64,000 nucleotides of DNA from RGIG4140 sp045614025 (GTDB taxonomy: Bacteria > Pseudomonadota > Alphaproteobacteria > CAAHEQ01 > UBA3637), in the NCBI GenBank assembly GCA_045614025.1, contig JAZLCE010000039.1, positions 1 to 64,000 on the forward strand. The letters are read 5' to 3'. Position 1 is the stretch's first letter. Every line of letters begins with the position of its first letter. Positions 8,499 to 17,052 of this stretch are shown here, in pieces. The notes beneath the pieces are model-generated. The model was not told the DNA's origin. It did no database searches and was given only the letters and a program-made list of their open reading frames with translations. The position numbers and the translations under genes were made by a program.

Positions 8499-9326
8499 AT
8501 GGCATTAAAAACATATAAACCAGTAACCTCTACAGTCAGACATCTCGTTGGTATTGACAGATCTGACTTACATAAAGGGGCTCCTGTAAAAACATTAACA
8601 GAAGGCCAGTCCCGTACGGGCGGTCGTAACAACCATGGTCATATTACAACACGTCGTCGTGGTGGCGGTCATAAACAAGCTTATCGTTTAATTGACTTTA
8701 AACGTAAAAAATTGGATATGCCTGCAACAGTTGAACGTTTGGAATATGATCCAAACAGAACAGCATTTATTGCTTTGATCAAATATACTGATGGTGAATT
8801 AGCATACATCTTAGCACCTCAACGTTTAGCTGCTGGTGACACAGTTATTGCTGCTCAACAAGCAGATATTAAACCAGGCAATGCAATGCCAATGAAAAAC
8901 ATGCCAGTCGGCACGATTATTCATAACATTGAATTAAAACCAGGCAAGGGCGGACAAATTGCTCGTTCAGCTGGATGTTATGCTCAATTAATCGGTAAAG
9001 ATTCAGGCTATGTTCAAGTTCGCTTAAATTCAGGTGAACTTCGCATGGTTCGTGGTGAATGTTTTGCTTCCGTTGGTGCTGTTTCTAACCCAGATAACCA
9101 AAATACGGTTATGGCAAAAGCTGGTCGTGCTCGTTGGAATGACCACCGTCCAGCCGTTCGCGGTATTGCTATGAACCCAGTTGATCACCCACATGGTGGT
9201 CGTACAAATGGTGGCCGTCATCCGGTTTCTCCATGGGGATGGCAAACTAAGGGTAAGAAAACTCGTAATAACAAACGGACAGACGGTTTAATTATCCGTT
9301 CTCGTCACGCAGCAAAGAAATCCTAA
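8499..9326 (+). CDS. rplB: 50S ribosomal protein L2
   Basis: 275 residues, normal. Conserved elements include GRNNHGHITTRRRGGGHKQ near the N-terminus and, near the C-terminus, RGIAMNPVDHPHGGRTNGG with the histidine that is important for peptidyl transfer. L2 binds 23S rRNA and is needed for subunit association. It lies between rplW (two bases) and rpsS (ten bases) in the expected S10-operon order. Confidence 0.98.
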   Translation: MALKTYKPVTSTVRHLVGIDRSDLHKGAPVKTLTEGQSRTGGRNNHGHITTRRRGGGHKQAYRLIDFKRKKLDMPATVERLEYDPNRTAFIALIKYTDGELAYILAPQRLAAGDTVIAAQQADIKPGNAMPMKNMPVGTIIHNIELKPGKGGQIARSAGCYAQLIGKDSGYVQVRLNSGELRMVRGECFASVGAVSNPDNQNTVMAKAGRARWNDHRPAVRGIAMNPVDHPHGGRTNGGRHPVSPWGWQTKGKKTRNNKRTDGLIIRSRHAAKKS

Positions 9327-9336
9327 GGAGGCATAA

Positions 9337-9624
9337 ATGACAAGATCCGTATGGAAAGGTCCGTTCGTTGACGGTTATCTGTTGAAAAAAGCAGAAAAGG
9401 TTAAACAATCAGGACGTCACGAGGTAATTAAAACTTGGTCACGCAGATCAACAATAATTCCTCAATTTGTGGGCTTGACTTTTGGCGTATATAATGGTAA
9501 AAAGTTTATCCCAGTGTTAGTGAGCGAAAATATGATTGGGCACAAGTTCGGTGAATTCTCACCAACAAGAACTTTCCCAGGTCATACGGCAAATGACGCA
9601 AAAGCAAAGAAAGCAGGTAAATAA
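9337..9624 (+). CDS. rpsS: 30S ribosomal protein S19
   Basis: 95 residues with the typical MTRSVWKGPFVDGYLLKK start, the conserved WSRRSTIIPQFVGLTFGVYNGKKF core and GHKFGEFSPTRTF. S19 forms a complex with S13 in the 30S head near the A-site tRNA. A strong AAGGAGGC precedes the ATG. The stop shares one base with the rplV start (TAATG), so translation of the two is probably coupled. Confidence 0.97.
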   Translation: MTRSVWKGPFVDGYLLKKAEKVKQSGRHEVIKTWSRRSTIIPQFVGLTFGVYNGKKFIPVLVSENMIGHKFGEFSPTRTFPGHTANDAKAKKAGK

Positions 9625-10043
9625 TGACAACAAATACACAAGTAAAAACAGCAAGAGCTAAAGCTCGCACGCTTCGTATTTCACCAAGAAAATTAAACTT
9701 GGTGGCTGCAAGCATCCGCGGTTTAAAAGCTGATAAAGCTGTTGCTCAACTCACATTTTCAACAAAACGTATTGCTGAAGAAGTGAAAAAAGTTTTGATG
9801 TCCGCTATTGCCAATGCTGAAAACAATCATAACATGGATGTCGATCGTTTATTCGTTCGCGAAGCATTCGTTGGCAAAGCCATGGTAATGAAAAGATTCC
9901 AAGCTGGTGCTAAAGGCCGGGCAAATCGTATTATTAAGCCATTTTCAAATTTAACAATTGTTGTTGCTGAAAGAGAAATTGAAGCTCCTAAAGCAAAAAA
10001 AACAACAAAGAAAGCGGCAACAACAAAAGAGGAGAATAACTAA
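9624..10043 (+). CDS. rplV: 50S ribosomal protein L22
   Basis: 139 residues: a normal L22 body (LRISPRKLNLVAASIRGLKADKAVAQL, then the tunnel hairpin FQAGAKGRANRIIKPFSNLTIVV) plus a Lys/Ala-rich C-terminal tail of about 20 residues ending KKAATTKEENN. Such basic tails recur in L15 and L17 of this cluster. L22 lines the exit tunnel and is the erythromycin-resistance site in other bacteria. The stop overlaps the rpsC start by one base. Confidence 0.97.
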   Translation: MTTNTQVKTARAKARTLRISPRKLNLVAASIRGLKADKAVAQLTFSTKRIAEEVKKVLMSAIANAENNHNMDVDRLFVREAFVGKAMVMKRFQAGAKGRANRIIKPFSNLTIVVAEREIEAPKAKKTTKKAATTKEENN

Positions 10044-10714
10044 TGGGTCAAAAAGTTAATCCAACAGGTTTGCGCCTCGGCATCAACCGCACATGGGATT
10101 CACGTTGGTTCGCTGATGAAAATTATGCTGAATTATTGCATGAAGACATCAAAATCCGTGAATTCTTAACAAAAAAATTAGCAGCTGCTGGTATTAGCCA
10201 TATCGTTATTGAACGTCCAGCTAAAAAAGCAATTGTTACAATTTATTGTGCACGTCCAGGCGTTATTATTGGTAAAAAAGGTCAAGATATTGATACACTC
10301 AAAAAAGAATTGACAGCTTTGTCACAAAACAATGATGTGAATGTTAATATCGTTGAAATTCGCAAACCAGAAATCAATGCTAAACTCGTTGCAGATAATA
10401 TTGCACAACAACTTGAAAAACGTATTTCATTCCGTCGTGCTATGAAACGCGCTGTTCAAGCAGCTTTACGCCAAGGTGCAGAAGGTATTCGTATCAACTG
10501 TGGTGGTCGTTTAGGCGGTGCTGAAATCGCTCGTACAGAATGGTATCGTGAAGGTCGTGTGCCTTTGCATACACTTCGTGCAGACGTTGATTACGGTGTA
10601 TCAACAGCTCATACAGCTTATGGTACATGCGGTATTAAAGTTTGGATTTACAAAGGTGACATCTTGGCTCATGATCCAATGGCTCAAGATAAACATTTGT
10701 CAGAACAACGCTAA
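10043..10714 (+). CDS. rpsC: 30S ribosomal protein S3
   Basis: 223 residues. The N-terminal MGQKVNPTGLRLGINRTWDS, the KH-domain loop RPGVIIGKKGQDID and the C-terminal GIRINCGGRLGGAEIARTEWYREGRVPLHTLRADVDYG are family signatures. S3 helps form the mRNA entry channel and has helicase activity together with S4. It is coupled to rplV through TAATG and has GAGGAGAAT as binding site; rplP follows after 16 bases. Confidence 0.98.
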   Translation: MGQKVNPTGLRLGINRTWDSRWFADENYAELLHEDIKIREFLTKKLAAAGISHIVIERPAKKAIVTIYCARPGVIIGKKGQDIDTLKKELTALSQNNDVNVNIVEIRKPEINAKLVADNIAQQLEKRISFRRAMKRAVQAALRQGAEGIRINCGGRLGGAEIARTEWYREGRVPLHTLRADVDYGVSTAHTAYGTCGIKVWIYKGDILAHDPMAQDKHLSEQR

Positions 10715-10730
10715 TTAAAGGAACAAGAAG

Positions 10731-11153
10731 ATGTTAAGTCCTAAAAAAACAAAATTTCGTAAAGCATTTAAGGGTCGCATTCATGGCGACGCTAAATCAG
10801 CTACGACATTAGACTTCGGTGCCTTTGGTTTAAAAGCATTAGAACCAGAACGTATTACAGCTCGTCAAATCGAAGCTGCTCGTCGTGCTATTTCTCGTGC
10901 AATGAAGAGACAAGGTCGTCTGTGGATTCGTATTTTCCCAGATGTCCCTGTTTCAAAAAAGCCACCTGAAGTTCGTCAAGGTAAAGGTAAAGGTTCACCG
11001 GAATACTGGGTAGCTCGTGTGAAACCAGGTCGTATTATGTTTGAAGCTGACGGGGTTTCTGAAGAAATCGCACGTGAAGCATTCAGATTGGCAGCTATGA
11101 AATTGCCAATCAAGACACGCTTTATTGTCAGAACAGCAGATGAAGAGGTATAA
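10731..11153 (+). CDS. rplP: 50S ribosomal protein L16
   Basis: 140 residues, normal for L16. It starts MLSPKKTKFRKAFKGRIHG and contains the conserved EAARRAISRAMKRQGRLWIRIFPD and VSKKPPEVRQGKGKGSPEYWVA segments that contact the A-site tRNA and the 5S rRNA neighbourhood. Binding site AAAGGAACAAG. The start of rpmC is only three bases after its stop, so both are coupled. Confidence 0.97.
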   Translation: MLSPKKTKFRKAFKGRIHGDAKSATTLDFGAFGLKALEPERITARQIEAARRAISRAMKRQGRLWIRIFPDVPVSKKPPEVRQGKGKGSPEYWVARVKPGRIMFEADGVSEEIAREAFRLAAMKLPIKTRFIVRTADEEV

Positions 11154-11156
11154 CTT

Positions 11157-11363
11157 ATGGAAAAATTTCAAGATTTAACGGCTAAAAGTGAAGCTGAATT
11201 GGCCGAATTAGAAGTTCAGTTGAAAAAAGAAGCCTTAAACTTACGATTCCAGCAAGCGGGCGGTGTTTTAAAGAACACCGCACGCCGCCGCCAGGTTCGT
11301 CGTGAGATCGCAAGAATTAAAACAGCAGCTGCTCAAAAAAAGAACAGCAAAAAAAGTGCATAA
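11157..11363 (+). CDS. rpmC: 50S ribosomal protein L29
   Basis: 68 residues, a two-helix protein with the typical LTAKSEAELAELEVQLKKEALNLRFQQA and NTARRRQVRREIARIKT blocks. L29 sits beside L23 at the tunnel exit. No strong Shine-Dalgarno besides GAGGTATAACTT, which overlaps the end of rplP. rpsQ follows after 12 bases, as expected in the S10 operon. Confidence 0.96.
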   Translation: MEKFQDLTAKSEAELAELEVQLKKEALNLRFQQAGGVLKNTARRRQVRREIARIKTAAAQKKNSKKSA

Positions 11364-11375
11364 GGAGATATAAGA

Positions 11376-11615
11376 ATGCCTAAAAGAATTTTACAAGGTG
11401 TTGTTGTAAGCGATAAGATGGATAAATCTGTCGTTGTTCGTGTTGAACGTCGTGTTATGCACCCTGTTTATAAAAAATACATCAAACGCAGTAAAAAATA
11501 TACTGCACATGATGAAAACAATTTGTGCAAAGTCGGTGACGTTGTACAAATTATCGAGAGCCGTCCATTATCTAAAACAAAAACTTGGGTAGTGGTTTCG
11601 GAAGAAAGTAAATAA
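11376..11615 (+). CDS. rpsQ: 30S ribosomal protein S17
   Basis: 79 residues forming an OB-fold: MPKRILQGVVVSDKMDKSVVVRVERRVMHPVYKKYIKRSKKY is closely typical. S17 is a primary 16S rRNA binder of the 30S body. AAGGAGATATAAG is its binding site. It is the last gene of the S10 block; 29 bases separate it from rplN with a fresh AAGGAAGG site, so the spc block simply continues. Confidence 0.97.
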   Translation: MPKRILQGVVVSDKMDKSVVVRVERRVMHPVYKKYIKRSKKYTAHDENNLCKVGDVVQIIESRPLSKTKTWVVVSEESK

Positions 11616-11644
11616 TTGGATTCTAACTAAGGAAGGAAATACCA

Positions 11645-12013
11645 ATGATTCAAGTAGAAACAAACCTTGATGTTGCTGACAACTCTGGTGCATTGAAAGT
11701 TCAATGTATTAAAGTTATCGGTGGCTCAAAACGTAAGGTTGCTTCAGTCGGTGACGTAATTATCGTTTCCGTTAAAAAAGCAAAACCACGTGGGAAAGTC
11801 AAGAAAGGTGATGTTCAACGCGCTTTAATCGTTAGAACATCAAAAGAAATTCATAGACAAGATGGTACAGCCATTCGCTTTGATTCAAATGCGGTTGTTT
11901 TAGTGAACAAAGACGGTGAACCAATCGGCACACGTATCTTTGGCCCGGTTACCCGTGAATTGCGCGCTAAAAACTATACCAAAATTATGTCTTTAGCTCC
12001 GGAGGTATTATAA
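11645..12013 (+). CDS. rplN: 50S ribosomal protein L14
   Basis: 122 residues, exactly the usual length. It begins MIQVETNLDVADNSGALKVQCIKVIGGSKRKVASVGD and ends with RELRAKNYTKIMSLAPEVL, all standard. L14 contributes to the interface that contacts the small subunit and binds the silencing factor RsfS. It starts the spc block and is separated from rplX by one base only. Confidence 0.98.
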   Translation: MIQVETNLDVADNSGALKVQCIKVIGGSKRKVASVGDVIIVSVKKAKPRGKVKKGDVQRALIVRTSKEIHRQDGTAIRFDSNAVVLVNKDGEPIGTRIFGPVTRELRAKNYTKIMSLAPEVL

Positions 12014-12014
12014 G

Positions 12015-12329
12015 ATGGCTATGAAAATTAAAAAAGGTGATCAAGTAATTGTGATTACTGGCCGTGATAAAGGTAAAACAGGTGAAGTGATCAAATCAAT
12101 GCCAAAAGAAAACAAAGTAATCGTTCAAGGCATCAATTTGGTTAAACGTCACACAAAACCAACTCAAGAATCAGCAGGTGGCATCGTTTCAAAAGAAGCC
12201 CCAATCCATGTTTCAAATGTTGCATTAATTGATCCAAAAGATGGTAAAGCAACAAGAGTCGGTTTCAAAGTTGAAGACGGTAAAAAAGTTCGTGTTTCAA
12301 AACGCTCAGGCGAAGTAATCAGTAAATAA
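12015..12329 (+). CDS. rplX: 50S ribosomal protein L24
   Basis: 104 residues with the KOW motif near the N-terminus (IKKGDQVIVITGRDKGKTGEVIKS) and the conserved GINLVKRHTKPTQESAGGIVSKEAPIHVSNV stretch. L24 initiates 50S assembly and lies close to the tunnel exit. The GGAGGTATTATAAG upstream overlaps the rplN stop. rplE follows after 11 bases. Confidence 0.97.
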   Translation: MAMKIKKGDQVIVITGRDKGKTGEVIKSMPKENKVIVQGINLVKRHTKPTQESAGGIVSKEAPIHVSNVALIDPKDGKATRVGFKVEDGKKVRVSKRSGEVISK

Positions 12330-12340
12330 GGGAATACATC

Positions 12341-12883
12341 ATGACAGCAAGATTAAAAAAGAAATATGATGAAGAAATTGCTCCCGCTTTGTTAGCTAAA
12401 TTTGGCTACAAAAACAAGATGGAACTCCCACGTTTAGATAAAATCGTTTTAAACATGGGTGTTGGGGAAGCAACTGAAGATCGTAAAGCTCTTGAAGGTG
12501 CTTTGAAAGACATGGAAGCCATTGCAGGTCAAAAACCTGTTTTGACTCATTCCAAAAAATCTATTGCCACATTCAAATTACGTGAAGGTATGCCAATCGG
12601 ATGTAAAGTTACACTCCGTCGTGAAAAAATGTATGAATTTTTAGATCGTTTAATCACAATGGCTCTCCCACGCGTTCGTGACTTTAGAGGTGTCCCAAAC
12701 AAAAGTTTTGATGGCCATGGCAACTATGCTTTTGGTTTGAAAGAACAAATCGTTTTCCTCGAAATCAACTATGATACAGTTGATAAAATCAGAGGTATGG
12801 ACATTGTTATCGCAACAACAGCTAAAACAGACGAAGAAGCTAAAGCTCTCTTAGCCGGTTTTGGTATGCCATTTATGAAATAA
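12341..12883 (+). CDS. rplE: 50S ribosomal protein L5
   Basis: 180 residues, the usual size. Hallmarks include PRLDKIVLNMGVGEA, GQKPVLTHSKKSIATFKLREGMPIGCKVTLR and LPRVRDFRGVPNKSFDGHGNYAFGLKEQIVFLEI. L5 carries 5S rRNA in the central protuberance and contacts the P-site tRNA. The preceding site is a rather weak AAGGGAATACATC. Normal place in the spc order. Confidence 0.98.
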   Translation: MTARLKKKYDEEIAPALLAKFGYKNKMELPRLDKIVLNMGVGEATEDRKALEGALKDMEAIAGQKPVLTHSKKSIATFKLREGMPIGCKVTLRREKMYEFLDRLITMALPRVRDFRGVPNKSFDGHGNYAFGLKEQIVFLEINYDTVDKIRGMDIVIATTAKTDEEAKALLAGFGMPFMK

Positions 12884-12894
12884 GGAATGAGAAC

Positions 12895-13200
12895 ATGTCA
12901 AAAAAATGTTTAATTAATAGAAACTTAAAGCGCGAAAAAATGGTGAAAAAATTTGCCAACAAACGTGCAGAGTTAAAGGCTATTGTTGCGGATCCTAATG
13001 CTACACCAGAACAACGCTGGGAAGCTGGTATCAAATTAGCCAAGTTACCAAGAAACTCTTCTCAAACAAGAGTTCACAGACGCTGTAAATTAACAGGTCG
13101 TTCACATGGTAACTATCGTAAATTAGAAATGAGTCGTATCCAGTTAAGAAAATTGGCCAACGAAGGTCAAATTCCTGGTATGACAAAGTCAAGTTGGTAA
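12895..13200 (+). CDS. rpsN: 30S ribosomal protein S14, zinc-free long form
   Basis: 101 residues. This is the long form without the CxxC-CxxC zinc site: the C-terminal half reads RVHRRCKLTGRSHGNYRKLEMSRIQLRKLANEGQIPGMTKSSW, and the earlier region has only isolated cysteines. S14 belongs to the 30S head. The gene has AAGGAATGAGAAC upstream and lies 12 bases from rpsH. The long form fits a proteobacterial origin. Confidence 0.97.
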   Translation: MSKKCLINRNLKREKMVKKFANKRAELKAIVADPNATPEQRWEAGIKLAKLPRNSSQTRVHRRCKLTGRSHGNYRKLEMSRIQLRKLANEGQIPGMTKSSW

Positions 13201-13212
13201 GGAGGACGCAAC

Positions 13213-13611
13213 ATGTCTATGACAGATCCTTTGGGCGATATGCTCACACGCATCAGAAATGGTGGGCAAGCTCATAAAAGTTTTGTAACTGCTCCTGCTT
13301 CAAAATTACGCGCTAGCGTCTTAGAAGTTTTGAAAAGAGAAGGTTACATTCGTGATTTTGAACGCATTGATGTCCGTCCAGGTGTCAGCGAATTCAAAAT
13401 TGAATTAAAATATTTTGAAGATAAACCGGTTATCAAAGAAATCCAACGTGTTTCAACACCAGGTCGCCGTGTTTATTCAAAAGTTAAAGATTTACCAAGA
13501 TTTTACAACGGTCTCGGTATCTATGTTTTATCAACACCATCAGGCGTTATGTCTGATCATGAAGCTCGTCAAGCCAATTTGGGTGGCGAAGTTTTATGTA
13601 AAGTATTTTAA
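13213..13611 (+). CDS. rpsH: 30S ribosomal protein S8
   Basis: 132 residues: DPLGDMLTRIRNGGQAHKSFVTAPASKLR at the start and RVSTPGRRVYSKVKDLPRFYNGLGIYVLSTPSGVMSDHEARQ near the end are standard. S8 binds helix 21 of 16S rRNA and represses the spc operon in E. coli. A strong AAGGAGGACGC site precedes the ATG and AGGAGG follows for rplF. Confidence 0.98.
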   Translation: MSMTDPLGDMLTRIRNGGQAHKSFVTAPASKLRASVLEVLKREGYIRDFERIDVRPGVSEFKIELKYFEDKPVIKEIQRVSTPGRRVYSKVKDLPRFYNGLGIYVLSTPSGVMSDHEARQANLGGEVLCKVF

Positions 13612-13623
13612 TAGGAGGAAGAT

Positions 13624-14157
13624 ATGTCACGTATTGGTAAACATCCTGTTAAATTACCTGCCGGTGTTACAGCCACAATTTCTGCCAATGAAATCGTTAT
13701 CAAAGGCAAATTGGGTGAATTAAAAGCCACACTTCCAGCTGGTGTTTCAGTGAAATTGGAAAATGACGAAGTTGTTGTTCGTCCAGTTTCAGAAACAAAA
13801 GAACACCGCATGTTGTGGGGTACAATGCGCGCTAATATCCAAAATATGGTTATTGGTGTTTCAGAAGGTTTTAAACGCAAATTAGAATTAATCGGTGTTG
13901 GTTATAAAGCTCAAGCTCAAGGCACAAAACTTAAACTTTCTTTAGGTTACAGCCACGATATCGATTATGAAATGCCAGCTGGCGTTCAATGCGTAACTCC
14001 ACAACCAACAGTTATCGAATTAACAAGTGCTGATAAGCAATTGGTTGGACAAGTTGCCTCTGAAATTCGTTCTTATCGTTCACCTGAACCGTATAAAGGC
14101 AAAGGGGTTAAATATGAAGAAGAAACCGTTTTGCGTAAAGTCGGTAAGAAGAAATAA
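13624..14157 (+). CDS. rplF: 50S ribosomal protein L6
   Basis: 177 residues. MSRIGKHPVKLPAGV at the start and SYRSPEPYKGKGVKYEEETVLRKVGKKK at the end are diagnostic; the protein has the usual two similar domains. L6 binds near the sarcin-ricin loop, where the elongation factors dock. It is preceded by TAGGAGGAAGAT and followed 11 bases later by rplR. Confidence 0.98.
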   Translation: MSRIGKHPVKLPAGVTATISANEIVIKGKLGELKATLPAGVSVKLENDEVVVRPVSETKEHRMLWGTMRANIQNMVIGVSEGFKRKLELIGVGYKAQAQGTKLKLSLGYSHDIDYEMPAGVQCVTPQPTVIELTSADKQLVGQVASEIRSYRSPEPYKGKGVKYEEETVLRKVGKKK

Positions 14158-14168
14158 AGGATAGAAAA

Positions 14169-14519
14169 ATGAAACAAATTACAAAACATGACCGTCGTAA
14201 AGCGCGCATTCGCTGGGGTTTGAAACAAAACGCTGGTGGACGCTTGAGATTATCAGTGTATCGTTCTGAAAAGAACATTTACGCTCAAATTATTGACGAT
14301 TCAAAAGGAGTGACTTTGGTTTCTGCTTCTTCAAAAGATAAAGAAATCACAGCTAAAGGTTCAACAGTTGCAGGTGCTGCTGCTGTTGGTAAACTTGTTG
14401 CTGAAAGAGCTATCAAAGCAGGCCTTAAAGAAGTCGTTTTTGACCGTAGCGGTTATTTATATCATGGCCGAGTCAAAGCGGTTGCAGAAGCAGCTCGTGA
14501 AGCCGGATTATCTTTCTAG
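14169..14519 (+). CDS. rplR: 50S ribosomal protein L18
   Basis: 116 residues with RRKARIRWGLKQNAGGRLRLSVYRSEKNIYAQIIDD at the N-terminus and VFDRSGYLYHGRVKAVAEAAREAGLSF at the C-terminus. L18 binds 5S rRNA with L5. The TAG stop overlaps the AGGAG site of rpsE, which starts nine bases later. Confidence 0.97.
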   Translation: MKQITKHDRRKARIRWGLKQNAGGRLRLSVYRSEKNIYAQIIDDSKGVTLVSASSKDKEITAKGSTVAGAAAVGKLVAERAIKAGLKEVVFDRSGYLYHGRVKAVAEAAREAGLSF

Positions 14520-14528
14520 GAGAAAACA

Positions 14529-15122
14529 ATGGCAGAAAATGAAATTCAAGAAAAGAAACGTCGTCCTCGCAAAGATCGCGAAGCTGATGTTAAAATGGAA
14601 AGAGCTGCAGATGAATTCACAGATCGCGTGATTCACGTTAATCGTGTTTCTAAAACAGTTAAAGGTGGTAAAAGATTTGCTTTTGCAGCTTTAGTTGTTG
14701 TTGGAGACCAAAAAGGACGTTTAGGTTTTGCTCACGCAAAAGCTAAAGAAGTTCCAGATGCAATTAAAAAAGCAACAGAACGTGCTCGTCGCAATTTGAT
14801 TCGTGTTCCTTTAAGAGAAGGTCGCACATTACATCATGACGTTCTTGGCACATTTGGTGCTGGCCACGTAACACTTAGAACAGCTCCTGCTGGTACTGGT
14901 ATTATTGCTGGTGGTCCTATGCGTGCTATTTTTGAAGTGATGGGTATTCAAGACGTTGTTGCAAAATGCACAGGTTCTTCAAACCCACATAACATGGTTC
15001 GTGCAACATTTAATGCATTAACATCTTTGTATTCACCAAGAACAATTGCTGCAAAACGTGGTAAAAAAGTTGGTGATATCGTCAGCCGCCGTGATGGTGC
15101 TGTTGCCAAAGATGCTGAATAA
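14529..15122 (+). CDS. rpsE: 30S ribosomal protein S5
   Basis: 197 residues. It has a charged N-terminal extension (NEIQEKKRRPRKDREADVKMER), then the S5 double-stranded RNA-binding fold (DRVIHVNRVSKTVKGGKRFAFAALVVVGD) and the second domain with the TGSSNPHNMVRATFNAL stretch. S5 works with S4 in translational fidelity. The following gene is rplO after 11 bases: rpmD (L30), usually between them, is not there. Confidence 0.97.
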   Translation: MAENEIQEKKRRPRKDREADVKMERAADEFTDRVIHVNRVSKTVKGGKRFAFAALVVVGDQKGRLGFAHAKAKEVPDAIKKATERARRNLIRVPLREGRTLHHDVLGTFGAGHVTLRTAPAGTGIIAGGPMRAIFEVMGIQDVVAKCTGSSNPHNMVRATFNALTSLYSPRTIAAKRGKKVGDIVSRRDGAVAKDAE

Positions 15123-15133
15123 GGAAGTAAGCT

Positions 15134-15673
15134 ATGAAATTAAATCAAATTCGTGATAACAAAGGGGCTCGTAAAGAGTCAATGCGTGTTGCACGTGGTG
15201 TCGGTTCTGGAAAAGGCCGCACAGGTGGACGCGGGTTCAAAGGTCAAAAATCAAGAACTGGTGTTTCCATTAAAGGATTTGAAGGCGGTCAAATGCCGAT
15301 CTTCCGTCGCTTACCACGTCGTGGATTTAACAATCCATTACGTATGAGCTACGTTGAAATCAATTTGGGAACAATCCAAAAAGCAATCGATGCTTCTATT
15401 TTAGCAGCAGATCAAGAAATTAACGGTGTTTCATTAATGGAAGCTGGCTTGATCAAACATGTTAAAGATGGCGTTCGTTTGTTGGCAACTGGCACATTAA
15501 CAAGCAAAGTTACAATTCGTGTAGCAGGTGCTTCAAAAGCTGCTCAAACAGCTGTTGAAAATGCTGGTGGTCAATTGATTTTAGAACCAAAAAAAGAAAC
15601 AGTTCTTGTTAAAGGTCAAAAGACTTCTAAAAAAGAACCAAAAACAGCCCCAAAAAAAACAAAAAAAGCATAA
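15134..15673 (+). CDS. rplO: 50S ribosomal protein L15
   Basis: 179 residues. The glycine-rich N-terminus (RVARGVGSGKGRTGGRGFKGQKSRTG) and GGQMPIFRRLPRRGFNN are typical. The protein is longer than most L15 because of a Lys/Pro/Thr tail of about 20 residues (KTSKKEPKTAPKKTKKA). L15 is a late 50S assembly protein. AAGGAAGTAAGCT is its binding site and secY follows after 26 bases. Confidence 0.97.
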   Translation: MKLNQIRDNKGARKESMRVARGVGSGKGRTGGRGFKGQKSRTGVSIKGFEGGQMPIFRRLPRRGFNNPLRMSYVEINLGTIQKAIDASILAADQEINGVSLMEAGLIKHVKDGVRLLATGTLTSKVTIRVAGASKAAQTAVENAGGQLILEPKKETVLVKGQKTSKKEPKTAPKKTKKA

Positions 15674-15699
15674 TATAAAAAAATAAGGAGAGAACAACA

Positions 15700-17031
15700 A
15701 TGGCGTCAATGTCTGATAAATTATCATCAAATATGGATTTTTCTGCTTTTTCAAAAGCAAAAGATCTTCAGAAGCGGTTGTTGTTCACCTTATTTGCTTT
15801 AATTGTGTTTCGTTTGGGAACATATATTCCATTGCCAGGAATTAACCCCTCTGTTTTAAATGAGTTTTTCTCTGAAAACAGCGGGGGTCTCCTTGGCATG
15901 TTTAACGCTTTTACGGGAGGCGCTTTATCCCGTATGTCAATTTTAGCTTTGAACATTATGCCATATATTTCGGCATCTATTATTGTTCAATTAGGTACAA
16001 GCGTTTTACCTTCTTTGAGTGCTTTGAAAAAAGAAGGCGAATCGGGTCACAGAAAAATCAATCAATATACCCGTTATTTAACAGTTTTAATTACAGTTGT
16101 TCAAGCGTTCTTTATGGCTCAAGCGCTTGAAAATGGAAATGCGGTGATTATGCCATCTCATTTCATGTTTGAGTTATCAACTATTGTATCATTATTAGGC
16201 GGAACAATGTTTGTTGTTTGGCTTGGAGAGCAAATTACTGCTCGGGGTGTTGGAAATGGCGCCTCTTTAATTATTATGACTGGTATCGTTGCCGGTATTC
16301 CTGGTGCAATGGTTCGTGTTTTCGAAGAAAACAGAGTCGGAGCTTTATCAACTCCATTATTGCTTTTCTTGTTATTATTAACATTTGCAACGATTTATAT
16401 TGTTGTTTTCGTTGAAAGAGCACAACGCAGAATTCCAATTCAATATCCAAAACGTCAAATGGGTAACAGAATGATGCAAGGGGCAAATTCACATTTACCA
16501 CTTAAAATTAACCCAACAGGTGTGATGCCTCCAATTTTTGCTAGTGCTATTTTAGCTGTTCCATTGGCCATTGTTCAATTTTCATCTAAAGAATCAACAT
16601 CTGATGTTGTGAATTCTTTAGCGGTTGCATTGAATCCAGGAAATTGGTTATATTTGCTTACATTTGCATCTTTAATCTTTTTCTTCACATTCTTTTACAC
16701 TGGCATTCAATCTAATCCAACTGAAACAGCTGATAATTTGAAGAAACAAGGTGGTTTTGTTGCTGGGATTCGTCCAGGCAAGCAAACAGCTGAATATTTG
16801 GATTATGTTATTTCAAGATTAACATTTGTTGGGGCAACATATTTAACACTTTTATGTGTTGTTCCTGAAGTTTTGATTGCACAATTAGGTGTGCCATTTG
16901 TTTTGGGAGGAACAACGCTTTTGATTGTGGTTTCTGTTATTATGGAAACAGTTTCACAAATTCAATCCCATTTGATTGCTCACAGATATGAAGGATTGAT
17001 TAAAAAAGCAAAATTAAAAGGTCGTTTATAA
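15700..17031 (+). CDS. secY: Protein translocase channel subunit SecY
   Basis: 443 residues with ten hydrophobic segments. Recognisable are the N-terminal DLQKRLLFTLFALIVFRLGTYIPLPGINP, the plug region, the MPYISASIIVQL segment, the cytoplasmic loop GERAQRRIPIQYPKRQMG-like stretch (RAQRRIPIQYPKRQMGNRMM) and the long loop KKQGGFVAGIRPGKQTAEYLDYVISRLTFVGA that contacts SecA and the ribosome. It forms the inner-membrane SecYEG channel. The ATG at 15700 has AAGGAGAGAACAAC upstream; a second ATG three codons later is also possible. Confidence 0.98.
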   Translation: MASMSDKLSSNMDFSAFSKAKDLQKRLLFTLFALIVFRLGTYIPLPGINPSVLNEFFSENSGGLLGMFNAFTGGALSRMSILALNIMPYISASIIVQLGTSVLPSLSALKKEGESGHRKINQYTRYLTVLITVVQAFFMAQALENGNAVIMPSHFMFELSTIVSLLGGTMFVVWLGEQITARGVGNGASLIIMTGIVAGIPGAMVRVFEENRVGALSTPLLLFLLLLTFATIYIVVFVERAQRRIPIQYPKRQMGNRMMQGANSHLPLKINPTGVMPPIFASAILAVPLAIVQFSSKESTSDVVNSLAVALNPGNWLYLLTFASLIFFFTFFYTGIQSNPTETADNLKKQGGFVAGIRPGKQTAEYLDYVISRLTFVGATYLTLLCVVPEVLIAQLGVPFVLGGTTLLIVVSVIMETVSQIQSHLIAHRYEGLIKKAKLKGRL

Positions 17032-17052
17032 TCAACAAAAAGGGGAACAGGG